64,000 bases of DNA from a halophilic archaeon (GTDB taxonomy: Archaea > Halobacteriota > Halobacteria > Halobacteriales > Haladaptataceae). Below the pieces are notes generated by a model that worked only from the letters and a program-made list of their open reading frames with translations, was not told the origin of the DNA and searched no databases. The translations under genes and the position numbers were made by a program. The stretch's first letter is position 1. The number at the start of each line of letters is the position of its first letter. The stretch covers positions 1-64,000 of the forward strand of contig QNGA01000005.1 in assembly GCA_003298465.1 (NCBI GenBank), written 5' to 3'. Positions 52,413-60,229 of this stretch are shown here, one piece after another.

Positions 52413-52608
52413 TGACTGTCACCTTCTCTCTCGCGAGTCGCTCACCCGTCTTCCCGTCGAGCAGTTCCCAGAACTCCGCGTCGGCGTCCGGAAGGCGACT
52501 ACACTGGTGACACCAGAAGTGCCCGTTCGTCGTCTCCCAGCTCGCGTGCCCGTTCGGGCACGTGTATCGCCACTTCGCCCTGGTCCCGTCGATGCGGTGG
52601 ACGCTCAT
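52405..52608 (-). CDS. Small zinc-ribbon protein
   Basis: From ATG 52608: MSVHRIDGTRAKWRYTCPNG then HASWETTNGHFWCHQCSRLP, a 67-aa protein. The ligand set is C-P-N-G-H ... W-C-H-Q-C, a treble-clef/zinc-ribbon-like arrangement. An upstream start at 52632 would add eight residues. It is the first gene of a pair with 52116-52412 (8-nt overlap). Function unknown; nucleic acid or protein binding is plausible from the fold. Confidence 0.7.
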   Translation of the reverse strand: MSVHRIDGTRAKWRYTCPNGHASWETTNGHFWCHQCSRLPDADAEFWELLDGKTGERLAREKVTVNG

Positions 52609-52744
52609 GCGAGACCGTACGGCGACTTCCATCTAAATATCTATCCTTATCCGAAGTGAAAGTAAAGGCGCGGAGTTCGCTTCATCCCGGCGGAGTCCGG
52701 CGGTTTCTCCCAACGAGGAGCGGGCCGACGGGTGAAAGTGGACG

Positions 52745-52948
52745 TTACTCCCGGACGGCGTAGCCCAGGTCGCCGATGGCGGTCGCGAGGTCTGCGCGGG
52801 TGCCGGGGTCGGCGGTCACCTCAACGACGCCCTGCTCGTGGTCGGCGTCGACCGTCAGCGCCCCGCGGACGCCCTTCAGTTCGCTCTCGATGATCCGTTC
52901 ACAGCCGGCACACTGCATCCCGTCGACGCGGAACTCGTACTGTCCCAT
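52745..52948 (-). CDS. Heavy-metal-associated (HMA) domain protein, CopZ-like
   Basis: A 67-aa ferredoxin-like HMA domain with the metal site GMQCAGCERIIES (Cys13 and Cys16, M-x-C-x-x-C) and the C-terminal DLATAIGDLGYAVRE pattern. Such proteins carry Cu(I) or another soft metal to P-type ATPases, regulators or oxidases. No copper ATPase lies in the window, but a haem-copper oxidase subunit I is encoded 7 kb away in the same strand block. Length is normal for a free-standing chaperone. Confidence 0.9.
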   Translation of the reverse strand: MGQYEFRVDGMQCAGCERIIESELKGVRGALTVDADHEQGVVEVTADPGTRADLATAIGDLGYAVRE

Positions 52949-53021
52949 GCGACCGTTCGTACGACCGTGAGCGACTTGATACCGGCCGACCGTCCGGGGA
53001 AACGATTCGTCGTCGCCACGT

Positions 53022-53429
53022 CTACGGCACGCCGACGAAGCGGTGTCGGCGGTAAAGGTAGACCAGCGACATCGTCGCGACGCTGCCCAGCCACGAGAGG
53101 ACGGACAGCGCCAGGTTGATTCGCGGGCCGAAGATGTCCCCGCCGACGACGAAGCTGACGACGGGCGTCAGCGCTCCGCCGAGGAGGTACGGCCACGGAT
53201 TGGGGTTCCAGTCGGTCGCCGCGCGGACGTAGCCCGCATCCCGGTACAGCGCGGGGAACGTCGGGAGACTCGCCAGCACCAGCAGGACGAGGCCGCCGAC
53301 TCCACCGACCGCGATGAAACCTATCTTGTTCGTCGTCGCGACGAGCGCGAGAAACGCCACCGCGCCGAGTACCAGTGCCACGAGGTACGCTGCGAGCACG
53401 TACCAGTACAGTTCGCGTATCTTCGTCAT
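53022..53429 (-). CDS. Four-TM membrane protein
   Basis: A 135-aa product with TM segments at about residues 10-32, 38-58, 82-98 and 105-126 (YVLAAYLVALVLGAVAFLAL; GFIAVGGVGGLVLLVLASLP). The loop NPNPWPYLLGG and the basic C-terminus YRRHRFVGVP suggest a cytoplasmic tail. The start overlaps the stop of the beta-propeller gene (53426-53429), so it is co-translated as the last member of that set. Family not recognised. Confidence 0.7.
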   Translation of the reverse strand: MTKIRELYWYVLAAYLVALVLGAVAFLALVATTNKIGFIAVGGVGGLVLLVLASLPTFPALYRDAGYVRAATDWNPNPWPYLLGGALTPVVSFVVGGDIFGPRINLALSVLSWLGSVATMSLVYLYRRHRFVGVP

Positions 53430-54370
53430 CGTTCGATGATAGTTCCGTCGTCGCCGACCGCGACGTCGGGTCGGCGTTCCGTCGTTGCGTCCGCCGCCGC
53501 GCTGGCGTTCGTCGCAGCCGTCTCTTCGTCGAACCGCCGACCGACCGCCACGTCCCGGAGGTCGGCTTCGGCCGGCGTCGACGCCAGCCAGCCAACCTCG
53601 GGCATGCGTTCCGCGACGACACCGGCTTCGCCGGCCGCGAGCAGCGTCGTCCCGTCGCGGTCGATGCCGTACAGCGCGCTCTCGCCGACCGAGATCGGCG
53701 TCCAGTTCTCACAGCGGCGGTCGTAGCGATACAGTCGGCCGTCGTCGCCCGCGACGAAGGTCCGTTCCTCGCCGGCGGCGACGTCGAAGAAGTCGACCTG
53801 CGCGTCGCGGACGCCGAGCGTCCGCCAGTCCTCGAACTCGGCGGTGACCTCGCCGCTGGTGTCGACCGCCCACGCGCGTCCGCCGCCGAAGTCGAGCGCG
53901 GAGACGGTCGCGCCACAGCCAGGTTCGACGACCGCGCCCCACTGGGGACAGCCGCGGTCGTCGGTTGTGACCGCCATGACCTCGCCGGAGCCGTTGGCGA
54001 CCCGGAGCCGTTCGTCGCCCCGGTCGCCGGCGACGGCGATGGCCTCCCAGGTGCTCGTCTTCTCCGTCGGCGCGGAGTAGTCGAACTTCCGGCCGGTCGC
54101 CGCGTCGTACGCGCCGAGTGCGCCCGAGGAGCCGGCGAACCAGGCGCGTTCGCCGTCGTCGGTCGCGTCGACGCAGGTGAGCGTGTTCGCTCGGGTCGCA
54201 GGGCCGTCGGCGACGACGATTCGCCACTCGCCGCCGTGACGGGCGAGGACGCGACCGTCCTCGCCGACGGCGACCGGTCCCCTGACGGTGGCGACGACGG
54301 CGTGCAGCGAGCAGTCGGTCGGCACGTCGGTCACGTACCACTCGGCCGTCCGCCGCTCGCGTCCCCTCAT
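53426..54370 (-). CDS. Beta-propeller-like repeat protein
   Basis: A 314-aa product with repeated blades of the form 'G-x-D-G-x-(V/L)-x-x-(H/Y)' and 'x-x-V-D-A-(T/S)': GPVAVGEDGRVLARHGGEWR, DDGERAWFAGSSGALGAYDA, TFVAGDDGRLYRYDRRCENW and LLAAGEAGVVAERMPE. Six or seven blades fit the length. No signal peptide, so it is cytoplasmic or bound to the membrane partner encoded by the overlapping downstream gene (53022). Likely a scaffold or binding protein; ligand unknown. It follows the small gene 54396-54611 by 25 nt. Confidence 0.7.
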   Translation of the reverse strand: MRGRERRTAEWYVTDVPTDCSLHAVVATVRGPVAVGEDGRVLARHGGEWRIVVADGPATRANTLTCVDATDDGERAWFAGSSGALGAYDAATGRKFDYSAPTEKTSTWEAIAVAGDRGDERLRVANGSGEVMAVTTDDRGCPQWGAVVEPGCGATVSALDFGGGRAWAVDTSGEVTAEFEDWRTLGVRDAQVDFFDVAAGEERTFVAGDDGRLYRYDRRCENWTPISVGESALYGIDRDGTTLLAAGEAGVVAERMPEVGWLASTPAEADLRDVAVGRRFDEETAATNASAAADATTERRPDVAVGDDGTIIER

Positions 54371-54395
54371 GGCGTCGCGGTCGCGACCGCCGCGC

Positions 54396-54611
54396 TCACG
54401 TCCGTCTCTCCAGCGCCGCGACGAGGTCCTCGACGGCGGCCTTCGGGACGGTGACCTGCATCCGGCGCGTGTCGCCCCAGACGTTCCCTATCTCGACCGC
54501 GTCGCTGTCCGGGTCGCCAGCGAAGTGGGCGACCCAGACGCCGCACTGGTCGCCGTCGGGTTCCACGACCAGCGCGCCGTCGTCGCGGATTCCGGCGTTC
54601 TCGCCCGTCAT
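54396..54611 (-). CDS. Small acidic hypothetical protein
   Basis: A 71-aa product, MTGENAGIRDDGALVVEPDG, then DQCGVWVAHFAGDPDSDAVE and a C-terminal helix PKAAVEDLVAALERR. ATG 54611 overlaps the stop of the beta-helix gene at 54608 (ATGA), fixing the start and showing translational coupling. Not recognised. The compact beta/alpha pattern suggests a small folded domain. Missed easily because the same frame stays open for 1.5 kb upstream in this GC-rich DNA. Confidence 0.65.
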   Translation of the reverse strand: MTGENAGIRDDGALVVEPDGDQCGVWVAHFAGDPDSDAVEIGNVWGDTRRMQVTVPKAAVEDLVAALERRT

Positions 54612-55996
54612 TTCGACCACGAGCGAAGCGCTCGCTCGACGCGGTCGATGGCGTCCTCGACGGCGTTCGTCGCGTCCTCGACGAGCGACCGGACGTCGAC
54701 CGCCGGACCGGCCGTCCCGTCGCCCGCCGTCGAACCGTCGGCCCCTCCGCCGGCGTCGCCCTCGTCGGCCACTCGGTCGTCGCTCCCGCCCTTCGTCGCG
54801 TCCGTCTCTGACTGGTTCTCGCGCCCGTTTGGCGTCCGGCCGACGTCGGGCGGCGGCGCGAGCGGCGGGTCGGCGTTCGGCGGGTTCGGCGACCCGAGTT
54901 CGAGGTTGTCGTACACATAACCGCCCCGGTCGGCGGCGTTGCTGCCGCCGACGACGCCGCTGACGGTGCCGTACTCGTCCGGCTTCCCGTAGACGCCGAC
55001 GGCGGCTCGGTCGTCGCTGTTGTTCGTCACGTGCAGGTTCTCCAGGGCGAGCCGTTCGAGGCGGTCGTCGCAGTGAATTTCGACGGCGTCGCTGCGGTTG
55101 CCGTCGTAGCGCACTCGGCAGTTCGAGACGGCGATCTCCTGGGTCGGTACGTTGGCGACGACGGGCGAGTCGGTGCTCTCGTGGCGGTGGGTGAACGCGA
55201 AGTCGCAGTCGGCGACGGTGACTCGGCCGGGGTAGGCGTCCTGGTCGTCGCCCTCGACGACGACGCCGCACGAGCGCATGCCGCCCGACCAGCCCTGCTT
55301 GGGCGGCTTGCCGTCCTTGACGAACGTGCAGTTGCGAATCTCGCTGCCGCCGCCGACCCGGAGGCCGACGTTCGTGTTCCGGAAGAAGCTGTTCCGGATG
55401 GCGACCGTCCCCTGCACGTCGTTGCCGTAGAACGTGTTCTCGCCCCACTGCTCGACCCAGACGCGGTTCAGCACGAGGTGGCCGCGGTGCCGGTTCTTCA
55501 CGAGGAACGCCCGCCGGTTGCTGCGCTCGCCGGGCGGGCCGGAGCCCTCGTGGAGGTAGACGTCCTCGACGGTGCCGGTCGCGCCCTCGCTCTCGACGAC
55601 GGGGCGCATGAACGACACGCCGTGGACGTCCATGTCCTTGCCGTTCGTGCCGCAGCGGCCGCGGACGACGACGTTCGAGACCCGCCAGTCGTCGCCCTGT
55701 ACGTCGATGCGCGGCGGGTAGCTGACCTCGCGGAAGTCGAGTTCGAACCCGTCGAAGACGAAGCCGTCGCCGGTCGCGTCGAGCAGGTTCGTACAGTTCG
55801 CGCGGTCGGTCGGGACGAGCGTCGCGTTCGTCCCGACGAGGTGCAGGTCGTCGTGGTCGGTCGCTATCTTCTCGACGCGGTAGGTTCCCGGCGGGAACTC
55901 GACGGTCGCGCCGTCTTCCATCGCGTCGGCCAGTGCGTCGTCTATCGGTTCGGAGCCGGAGCTGTCGGCTCCGCACTCGGTGATGTCGATGGGCAT
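54608..55996 (-). CDS. Right-handed parallel beta-helix protein
   Basis: A 462-aa product from ATG 55996 (MPIDITECGADSSGSEPIDD). The opening resembles pectate-lyase-3/phage-tailspike-like 'ITxxGADxxG' starts. Beta-helix coils follow (VEFPPGTYRVEKI, LVGTNATLVPTDR, RVSNVVVRGRC, FLVKNRHRGHLVLNRVWVEQ, VAIRNSFFRNTNVGLRVGG, IAVSNCRVRYDGNRSDAVEI). From about residue 365 there is a Pro/Asp/Gly-rich disordered stretch, ending in an amphipathic helix (VEDATNAVEDAIDRVERALR). No signal peptide is evident. Polysaccharide or surface-structure binding is plausible. Second structural gene of the PadR-gdh-led cluster. Confidence 0.8.
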   Translation of the reverse strand: MPIDITECGADSSGSEPIDDALADAMEDGATVEFPPGTYRVEKIATDHDDLHLVGTNATLVPTDRANCTNLLDATGDGFVFDGFELDFREVSYPPRIDVQGDDWRVSNVVVRGRCGTNGKDMDVHGVSFMRPVVESEGATGTVEDVYLHEGSGPPGERSNRRAFLVKNRHRGHLVLNRVWVEQWGENTFYGNDVQGTVAIRNSFFRNTNVGLRVGGGSEIRNCTFVKDGKPPKQGWSGGMRSCGVVVEGDDQDAYPGRVTVADCDFAFTHRHESTDSPVVANVPTQEIAVSNCRVRYDGNRSDAVEIHCDDRLERLALENLHVTNNSDDRAAVGVYGKPDEYGTVSGVVGGSNAADRGGYVYDNLELGSPNPPNADPPLAPPPDVGRTPNGRENQSETDATKGGSDDRVADEGDAGGGADGSTAGDGTAGPAVDVRSLVEDATNAVEDAIDRVERALRSWSK

Positions 55997-56010
55997 GAGA
56001 GGTGGAAACG

Positions 56011-56322
56011 TCAGGGTCCGAACGTCATCCGGTGTTCCTTGTAGAGCACGCCAGCGAACAGCGCGAAGGGGACGAGCCCCAGCACGGTGAACGCCAGCGC
56101 GAGCTGTAGTAGCGGATTGAGCGCGTACTCCGTCGAGAGATACACCAACACGGCGATTCCGGCGGAGATGAAGAGTACGATGCTCAGTATCGCCATGCCG
56201 AAACTCCACTTCCGGTGGCTCCACGGCAGGTCGTCGGAGTTCCGCAGCATCTTGATGAGCACGGCGATGGGCGGTATCGCCAGCGCGAGCAACTGGAGGA
56301 CGGCGAGCGCGACCGACTTCAC
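56011..56322 (-). CDS. Three-TM membrane protein
   Basis: A 103-aa product from GTG 56322. The GTG overlaps the TGA of the glutamate dehydrogenase gene (GTGA), which decides this start. TM segments at about 4-24, 38-60 and 72-94 (VALAVLQLLALAIPPIAVLI; MAILSIVLFISAGIAVLVYL; LQLALAFTVLGLVPFALFAG). The N-terminus resembles the protein at 5673-5990. Lies between gdh and the beta-helix gene (14-nt gap). Function unknown; perhaps a membrane partner for the beta-helix or propeller proteins. Confidence 0.75.
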   Translation of the reverse strand: MKSVALAVLQLLALAIPPIAVLIKMLRNSDDLPWSHRKWSFGMAILSIVLFISAGIAVLVYLSTEYALNPLLQLALAFTVLGLVPFALFAGVLYKEHRMTFGP

Positions 56323-57617
56323 GGTCGTCCTCCCGTCGTCCACTCGGGCGTCGGCCGCCCCGTCGCTCGGGGTCGCGTTCGGCCCCGGGTCTCGTGGGCG
56401 CGCGCGACCCGCGACAGCGCGACCGCGCAGGCGGCGTCGCGCCACGAGCAGTCCGCCGCCTCGCGTCGCTCGCGGACCGCGTCCCACGCGGCCAGCACGT
56501 GCCCGTCCAGTTGCTCCAGCACCGTCTCGCGCGTCCACGGCCGCCGGGTGCGGTTCTGCACCCACTCGAAGTACGAGACTACGACGCCGCCAGCGTTGGC
56601 CAGCACGTCCGGGACGACCGGGACCCCGCGCTCTTCGAGGACGCGGTCGGCGGTCGCGGTCGTCGGCCCGTTCGCCCCCTCGACGATCAGCGACGCCCGC
56701 ACGTCCTCGGCGTTGTCCGCGGTGAGCACGTCGCCGACCGCAGCGGGGACGAGCACGTCGACGTCGAGTTCCAGCAGCGCGGCGTTCGAGATGCGATCGC
56801 TCCCGTCGGCGGCGTCACAGTCCGTGACCGCGTTCGGCGTCTCGGCGTGCGCGGGGACGGCGCGGACGTCGAGGCCGTCCGGGTCGTGGACGCCGCCGCC
56901 GGCGTCGGAGACGGCGACCACATCCGCGCCCCGGTCGTCGAGCAGGCGGGCGGCGGTCGCGCCGACGCTGCCGAACCCCTGGACCGCAACCGTCGCGTCC
57001 GCGAGGTCGATTCCGTGGTACTCGCAGGCCTCGTCGGCGACCGCGACGATGCTGCGACCCGGCGCGCTCTCGCGACCGACGCTCCCGCCGACGACGGGCG
57101 GTTTCCCCGTCACGACGCCGGGGCGGTGGTCGCCGCGGACGCGTTCGTACTCGTCGGCGAGCCACGCCATCGTCTCCGCGTCGGTGCCGAGGTCGGGCGC
57201 GGGGACGTCGCGGTCCCGGCCGAAGTCCTGGGCGAACTCGCGGGCGTACGCCCGGGTGAGCCGTTCTCGCTCGGCGTCGCTCAACTCCTCGGACGCGACC
57301 CGGACGCCGCCTTTTGCGCCGCCGAAGGGGACGTCGACGAGCGCGGTCTTCCACGTCATCCACGTCGCCAGCGCGGTACACTCCGCCTCGGTCACGTCCG
57401 GATGGTAGCGCAGGCCGCCCTTGTACGGGCCGCGCGCGTCGTCGTGCTGGACGCGGATGGCCGTCAGCGTCTCGACGCCGCCGTCGTCGCGCTCGACCGG
57501 GACGGCGGCCCGGTGGACGCGCTCCGGTTCGAACAGTCGCGACAGCGTCGCCTCGTCGACGTCGACGCGCTCGGCGGCCCGCCGGAGCTGTTCGCGCGCC
57601 GTCTCGAGGGCGCTCAT
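56319..57617 (-). CDS. gdhA: Glutamate dehydrogenase
   Basis: A 432-aa product from ATG 57617 (MSALETAREQLRRAAERVDV). Motifs of the Glu/Leu/Phe/Val dehydrogenase family are present: VQHDDARGPYKGGLRYHPDV, the catalytic Lys in PFGGAKGGVRV, APDLGTDAETMAWLADEY, the dinucleotide fold VAVQGFGSVGATAARLL and VEGANGPTTATADRVLEERG. It interconverts glutamate with 2-oxoglutarate and ammonia. The last ~30 residues are Arg-rich. It is coupled to the PadR gene upstream (ATGA) and to the membrane-protein gene downstream (GTGA), an unusual operon for GDH. Confidence 0.93.
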   Translation of the reverse strand: MSALETAREQLRRAAERVDVDEATLSRLFEPERVHRAAVPVERDDGGVETLTAIRVQHDDARGPYKGGLRYHPDVTEAECTALATWMTWKTALVDVPFGGAKGGVRVASEELSDAERERLTRAYAREFAQDFGRDRDVPAPDLGTDAETMAWLADEYERVRGDHRPGVVTGKPPVVGGSVGRESAPGRSIVAVADEACEYHGIDLADATVAVQGFGSVGATAARLLDDRGADVVAVSDAGGGVHDPDGLDVRAVPAHAETPNAVTDCDAADGSDRISNAALLELDVDVLVPAAVGDVLTADNAEDVRASLIVEGANGPTTATADRVLEERGVPVVPDVLANAGGVVVSYFEWVQNRTRRPWTRETVLEQLDGHVLAAWDAVRERREAADCSWRDAACAVALSRVARAHETRGRTRPRATGRPTPEWTTGGRP

Positions 57618-57985
57618 GACAGGAGATCCTCGCCGCGGTCGATGGCGTCCTCGTCGATGGCGAGCAGACACTCCTCCTCCCACTCGCGGTGGGCGCGCAG
57701 TTCGGACGCCGCCTGCTCGGTCAGCCGGTAGGCGTTCGTCCGCCCGTCCAGCGGTAGCTTCCGGACGAACCCCATGTCGGAGAGTTCGTCCAGGTTCTGG
57801 TAGAGCCGACCGTGGTTTATCGATTCGCCGTACTGTTCTTCGAGTTCCTGCTTGACGACCTGGCCGTAGGGGTTGCTCCCCGACAGCCGGGCGACGGTCA
57901 GCAGGAGGTCGCGTTTGAATCCCGTCATGCCGACGAGCGGACGGGGCTGTGCCGTCGTGTCGCAGTCGGTTTCGCTGGCAGTCAT
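57614..57985 (-). CDS. PadR-family transcription regulator
   Basis: A 123-aa product from ATG 57985; ATG at MTGFKRDLL, 19 codons later, is an alternative. Winged helix: GFKRDLLLTVARLSGSNPYG, QELEEQYGESINHGRLYQNL, DELSDMGFVRKLPLDGRTNA, YRLTEQAASELRAHREWEEE. The stop overlaps the gdh start, so it probably heads and regulates the gdh / beta-helix / beta-propeller operon. Third PadR of the window. Open frames continuing upstream are a GC artefact. Confidence 0.88.
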   Translation of the reverse strand: MTASETDCDTTAQPRPLVGMTGFKRDLLLTVARLSGSNPYGQVVKQELEEQYGESINHGRLYQNLDELSDMGFVRKLPLDGRTNAYRLTEQAASELRAHREWEEECLLAIDEDAIDRGEDLLS

Positions 57986-58085
57986 GGTCTCTCTGGCGGC
58001 GGGTGCCGCCACGCCGCGCTCGGGGCTCGAACCCGTCGCCGGCCTGGCTACCGGACGCGGTTCGCTCGGCGGTCGGCGGGGTCGA

Positions 58086-59273
58086 CTACGGGACGCGGTC
58101 GGCGACGCCGGCCAGCACCGCGACCGTCGGCTCGTGGCGCAACAGTAGCGTGCCGAGGACGCTCGTCGCCAGCACGTAGCCGACCGCGAACTCCGGAACG
58201 CCCTCGACGGGTGTCGGTGCCGCGCGGGCCAGCGCGGCCAGCACCAGCGAGAACTCGCCGCGGGCGACCAGCCCCAGTCCGACGCGGAGCGAGCGCCGGT
58301 CGTCCAGCCCGTAGATGCGCCCGGAGACGACGCCGCTGACGAGCTTGCTGGCGGTCGTCGCGACGAGCGCGGCGGCGAGCAGTCCGGCGACCTCGACCAG
58401 CGCGGACATGGGCGTCGCGAGCCCGACGGCGAGGAAGAACGTCGCCGCGAACAGGTCCCTGACCGGGACGAGAGCGCGCTCGACGCGCTCGGCCTCGTCG
58501 GTCGCGCCGAGCGCTCCGCCGACGAAGAACGCTGCGATGCCCTTGCTGACGCCCAGCGTCGCGGCGGTGCCGGCGACCAGCACCGCCACGGCAAGCACGC
58601 GCAGGAGGAACAGTTCGTCCGAGCGGGCAGCGACGAGGCGTTCGAGCGCGCCGGTCGAGTACCAGCCGGCGGCGGCGACGCCCGCCACCAGCCCGAAGCC
58701 GGCGGCGAGGCTCGCGAGCGCGTTCGACGCGGAACCGCCGCCGAGCACCAGCGTCGAGAGGACGGTCAGGTAGACCGCGACGACGACGTCCTCGAAGACG
58801 AGCGACCCGAGGATGGGTTCGCTCTCGCGGTTGGCTATCCAGCCCTGCTCCAGCAGCGCCTTCGTCACGATGGCGCTGGAGGAGATGTAGACGACCCCGA
58901 CGAGAAACAGCGTCTCCAGGAGCGAGAAGCCGAACAGCCAGCCGAGCGCGATGCCGACCGCGGCGTTGCAGCCGAGGTCGACGACGCCCGCGCCGACGAC
59001 GCGGTCCCAGTCGCCCAGCAGGCGGTCGGCGTCGACGTGCAACCCGAGGAAGAAGAGCAGGAGGACGACCCCGAGGTCGGCGAAGACCGCGACAAACTCC
59101 GACTCGGTGACGAGCGCGATCGGGACGCCGGCGACGCGGGTCGGCGCGTGCGGTCCGACGACGATGCCCGCGACGATGTACGCCGGGACGACCGACTGGC
59201 CGAGCCGGACCGCGACGCCCCCGGCGACCGCTACTGCGGCGAGGACGACGCCGAGTTCGAGGAACGGCGTCAT
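58086..59273 (-). CDS. Cation:proton antiporter, CPA2 family (KhtU-like)
   Basis: A 395-aa product with about 12 TM segments. It begins MTPFLELGVVLAAVAVAGGV. The CPA2 transport motifs are VLLLFFLGLHVDADRLLGDW, VVDLGCNAAVGIALGWLFGF, SSSAIVTKALLEQGW, LGSLVFEDVVVAVYLTVLS (Asp in the core), GISKGIAAFFVGGALGAT-like (here GVSKGIAAFF) and LVARGEFSLVLAALAR. It lacks a C-terminal RCK domain. The regulatory subunit is the separate overlapping upstream gene (59270-59743), as in KhtTU. Likely K+ (or Na+) / H+ exchange at the membrane. Confidence 0.9.
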   Translation of the reverse strand: MTPFLELGVVLAAVAVAGGVAVRLGQSVVPAYIVAGIVVGPHAPTRVAGVPIALVTESEFVAVFADLGVVLLLFFLGLHVDADRLLGDWDRVVGAGVVDLGCNAAVGIALGWLFGFSLLETLFLVGVVYISSSAIVTKALLEQGWIANRESEPILGSLVFEDVVVAVYLTVLSTLVLGGGSASNALASLAAGFGLVAGVAAAGWYSTGALERLVAARSDELFLLRVLAVAVLVAGTAATLGVSKGIAAFFVGGALGATDEAERVERALVPVRDLFAATFFLAVGLATPMSALVEVAGLLAAALVATTASKLVSGVVSGRIYGLDDRRSLRVGLGLVARGEFSLVLAALARAAPTPVEGVPEFAVGYVLATSVLGTLLLRHEPTVAVLAGVADRVP

Positions 59274-59743
59274 CGCTCCGCGACATCTTCGAGCGCGTTC
59301 TGCTCCGCACGGGTCCCGACGGCGACGAGAACGTCGCCCGCCTCGACCGAGAAGTCGGGGTTCGGCGTCGTGTGCGTCTCCCGGCCGCGCTGGACGGCGA
59401 GCACGGTCGCGCCCGTCTCGCTCCAGACGTCAGCGTCACCGAGGGTTGCGCCCGCGAGCGGGGAGTCCTCGATCACGTCGACCCACTCGATGATGGCGTC
59501 GCCGAGCGGGAGCGCGACCTCGTCGAGTTCGACGGGCTGGAAGTACGCCCCCTCCAGTATCGCGCCGAGGCGTCGCGCCGTCGCGCCGTCGAGGTCGAAC
59601 AGTTTCTCGGCGTCGGCGTCGCCTTCGCGACGGTACAGTTCGCGCTCGCCGTCGTGGCGCACCAGGACGACGAGGCGGTCGGTTCCGCGGTCGAGTTCGT
59701 ACTTCCGGCCGACGCCGGGAATGCAGGTCTCGTACACGGTCAT
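59270..59743 (-). CDS. Antiporter regulatory subunit with TrkA-C domain (KhtT-like)
   Basis: A 157-aa product. The N-terminal region is typical of KhtT (MTVYETCIPGVGRKYELDRG, VVLVRHDGERELYRREGDAD). A TrkA-C/RCK_C domain follows at about 75-157 (LGDAIIEWVDVIEDSPLAGA, VWSETGATVLAVQRGRE, FSVEAGDVLVAVGTRAEQNA). The stop overlaps the antiporter ATG (59273) by 4 nt, the same order as khtT-khtU. It probably binds nucleotide or ligand and gates the antiporter. Confidence 0.9.
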   Translation of the reverse strand: MTVYETCIPGVGRKYELDRGTDRLVVLVRHDGERELYRREGDADAEKLFDLDGATARRLGAILEGAYFQPVELDEVALPLGDAIIEWVDVIEDSPLAGATLGDADVWSETGATVLAVQRGRETHTTPNPDFSVEAGDVLVAVGTRAEQNALEDVAER

Positions 59744-59785
59744 GGTCGAATCGGTGGTCGTGTCTCGGGTCGTTCGGTTCGCGAG

Positions 59786-60181
59786 TCAGGCCAGCAGGCC
59801 GAGGAGGTACGTCGTCCAGAGCCAGTCCAGCGGGGTCCACAGGCCGAGCGCATGCGACAGCAGGTCGTCGAGCGCGACGAGGCCGGCGGCGGCGACGAAC
59901 GCCCGCCAGCGCCGACCGTACCGCGTGGTCACCAGTGCGCCGACGAGCGTGCCGGTGACGCCCAGCAGGCAGACCGCCGCACCGGTCGCGGGGTAGTACC
60001 GCCAGAGGTGAGCCCAGCCGAACAGCGCCAGCAGCGCGCTGGCGGTGACCAGCAGGGGCTCCTCGTGCGGGCGGTCGTCCCACCGCTTCGCGCAGGCGAA
60101 CAACAGCAGGTACAGTCCGTACAGGAAGTGGTGGGGGGCAAACAGCGCGCCGTCGGGGACGGGTTCAGCGGGGAAGGGCAT
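59786..60181 (-). CDS. Four-TM membrane protein
   Basis: A 131-aa product, MPFPAEPVPDGALFAPHHFL, with hydrophobic segments near residues 18-30, 44-60, 65-85 and 95-130. His- and Trp-rich loops are present (APHHFLYGLYLLLFACAKRW; WAHLWRYYPATGAAV). Its C-terminus ends in a membrane segment (WLWTTYLLGLLA). It lies 48 nt downstream of the oxidase subunit I gene and 42 nt upstream of khtT, same strand. Possibly an accessory of either; no family recognised. Confidence 0.65.
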   Translation of the reverse strand: MPFPAEPVPDGALFAPHHFLYGLYLLLFACAKRWDDRPHEEPLLVTASALLALFGWAHLWRYYPATGAAVCLLGVTGTLVGALVTTRYGRRWRAFVAAAGLVALDDLLSHALGLWTPLDWLWTTYLLGLLA

Positions 60182-60229
60182 GCGTTCGTCGGGTCGCGTC
60201 GTTCGAACGGCGGTGCGTCGCGGTCGGTC

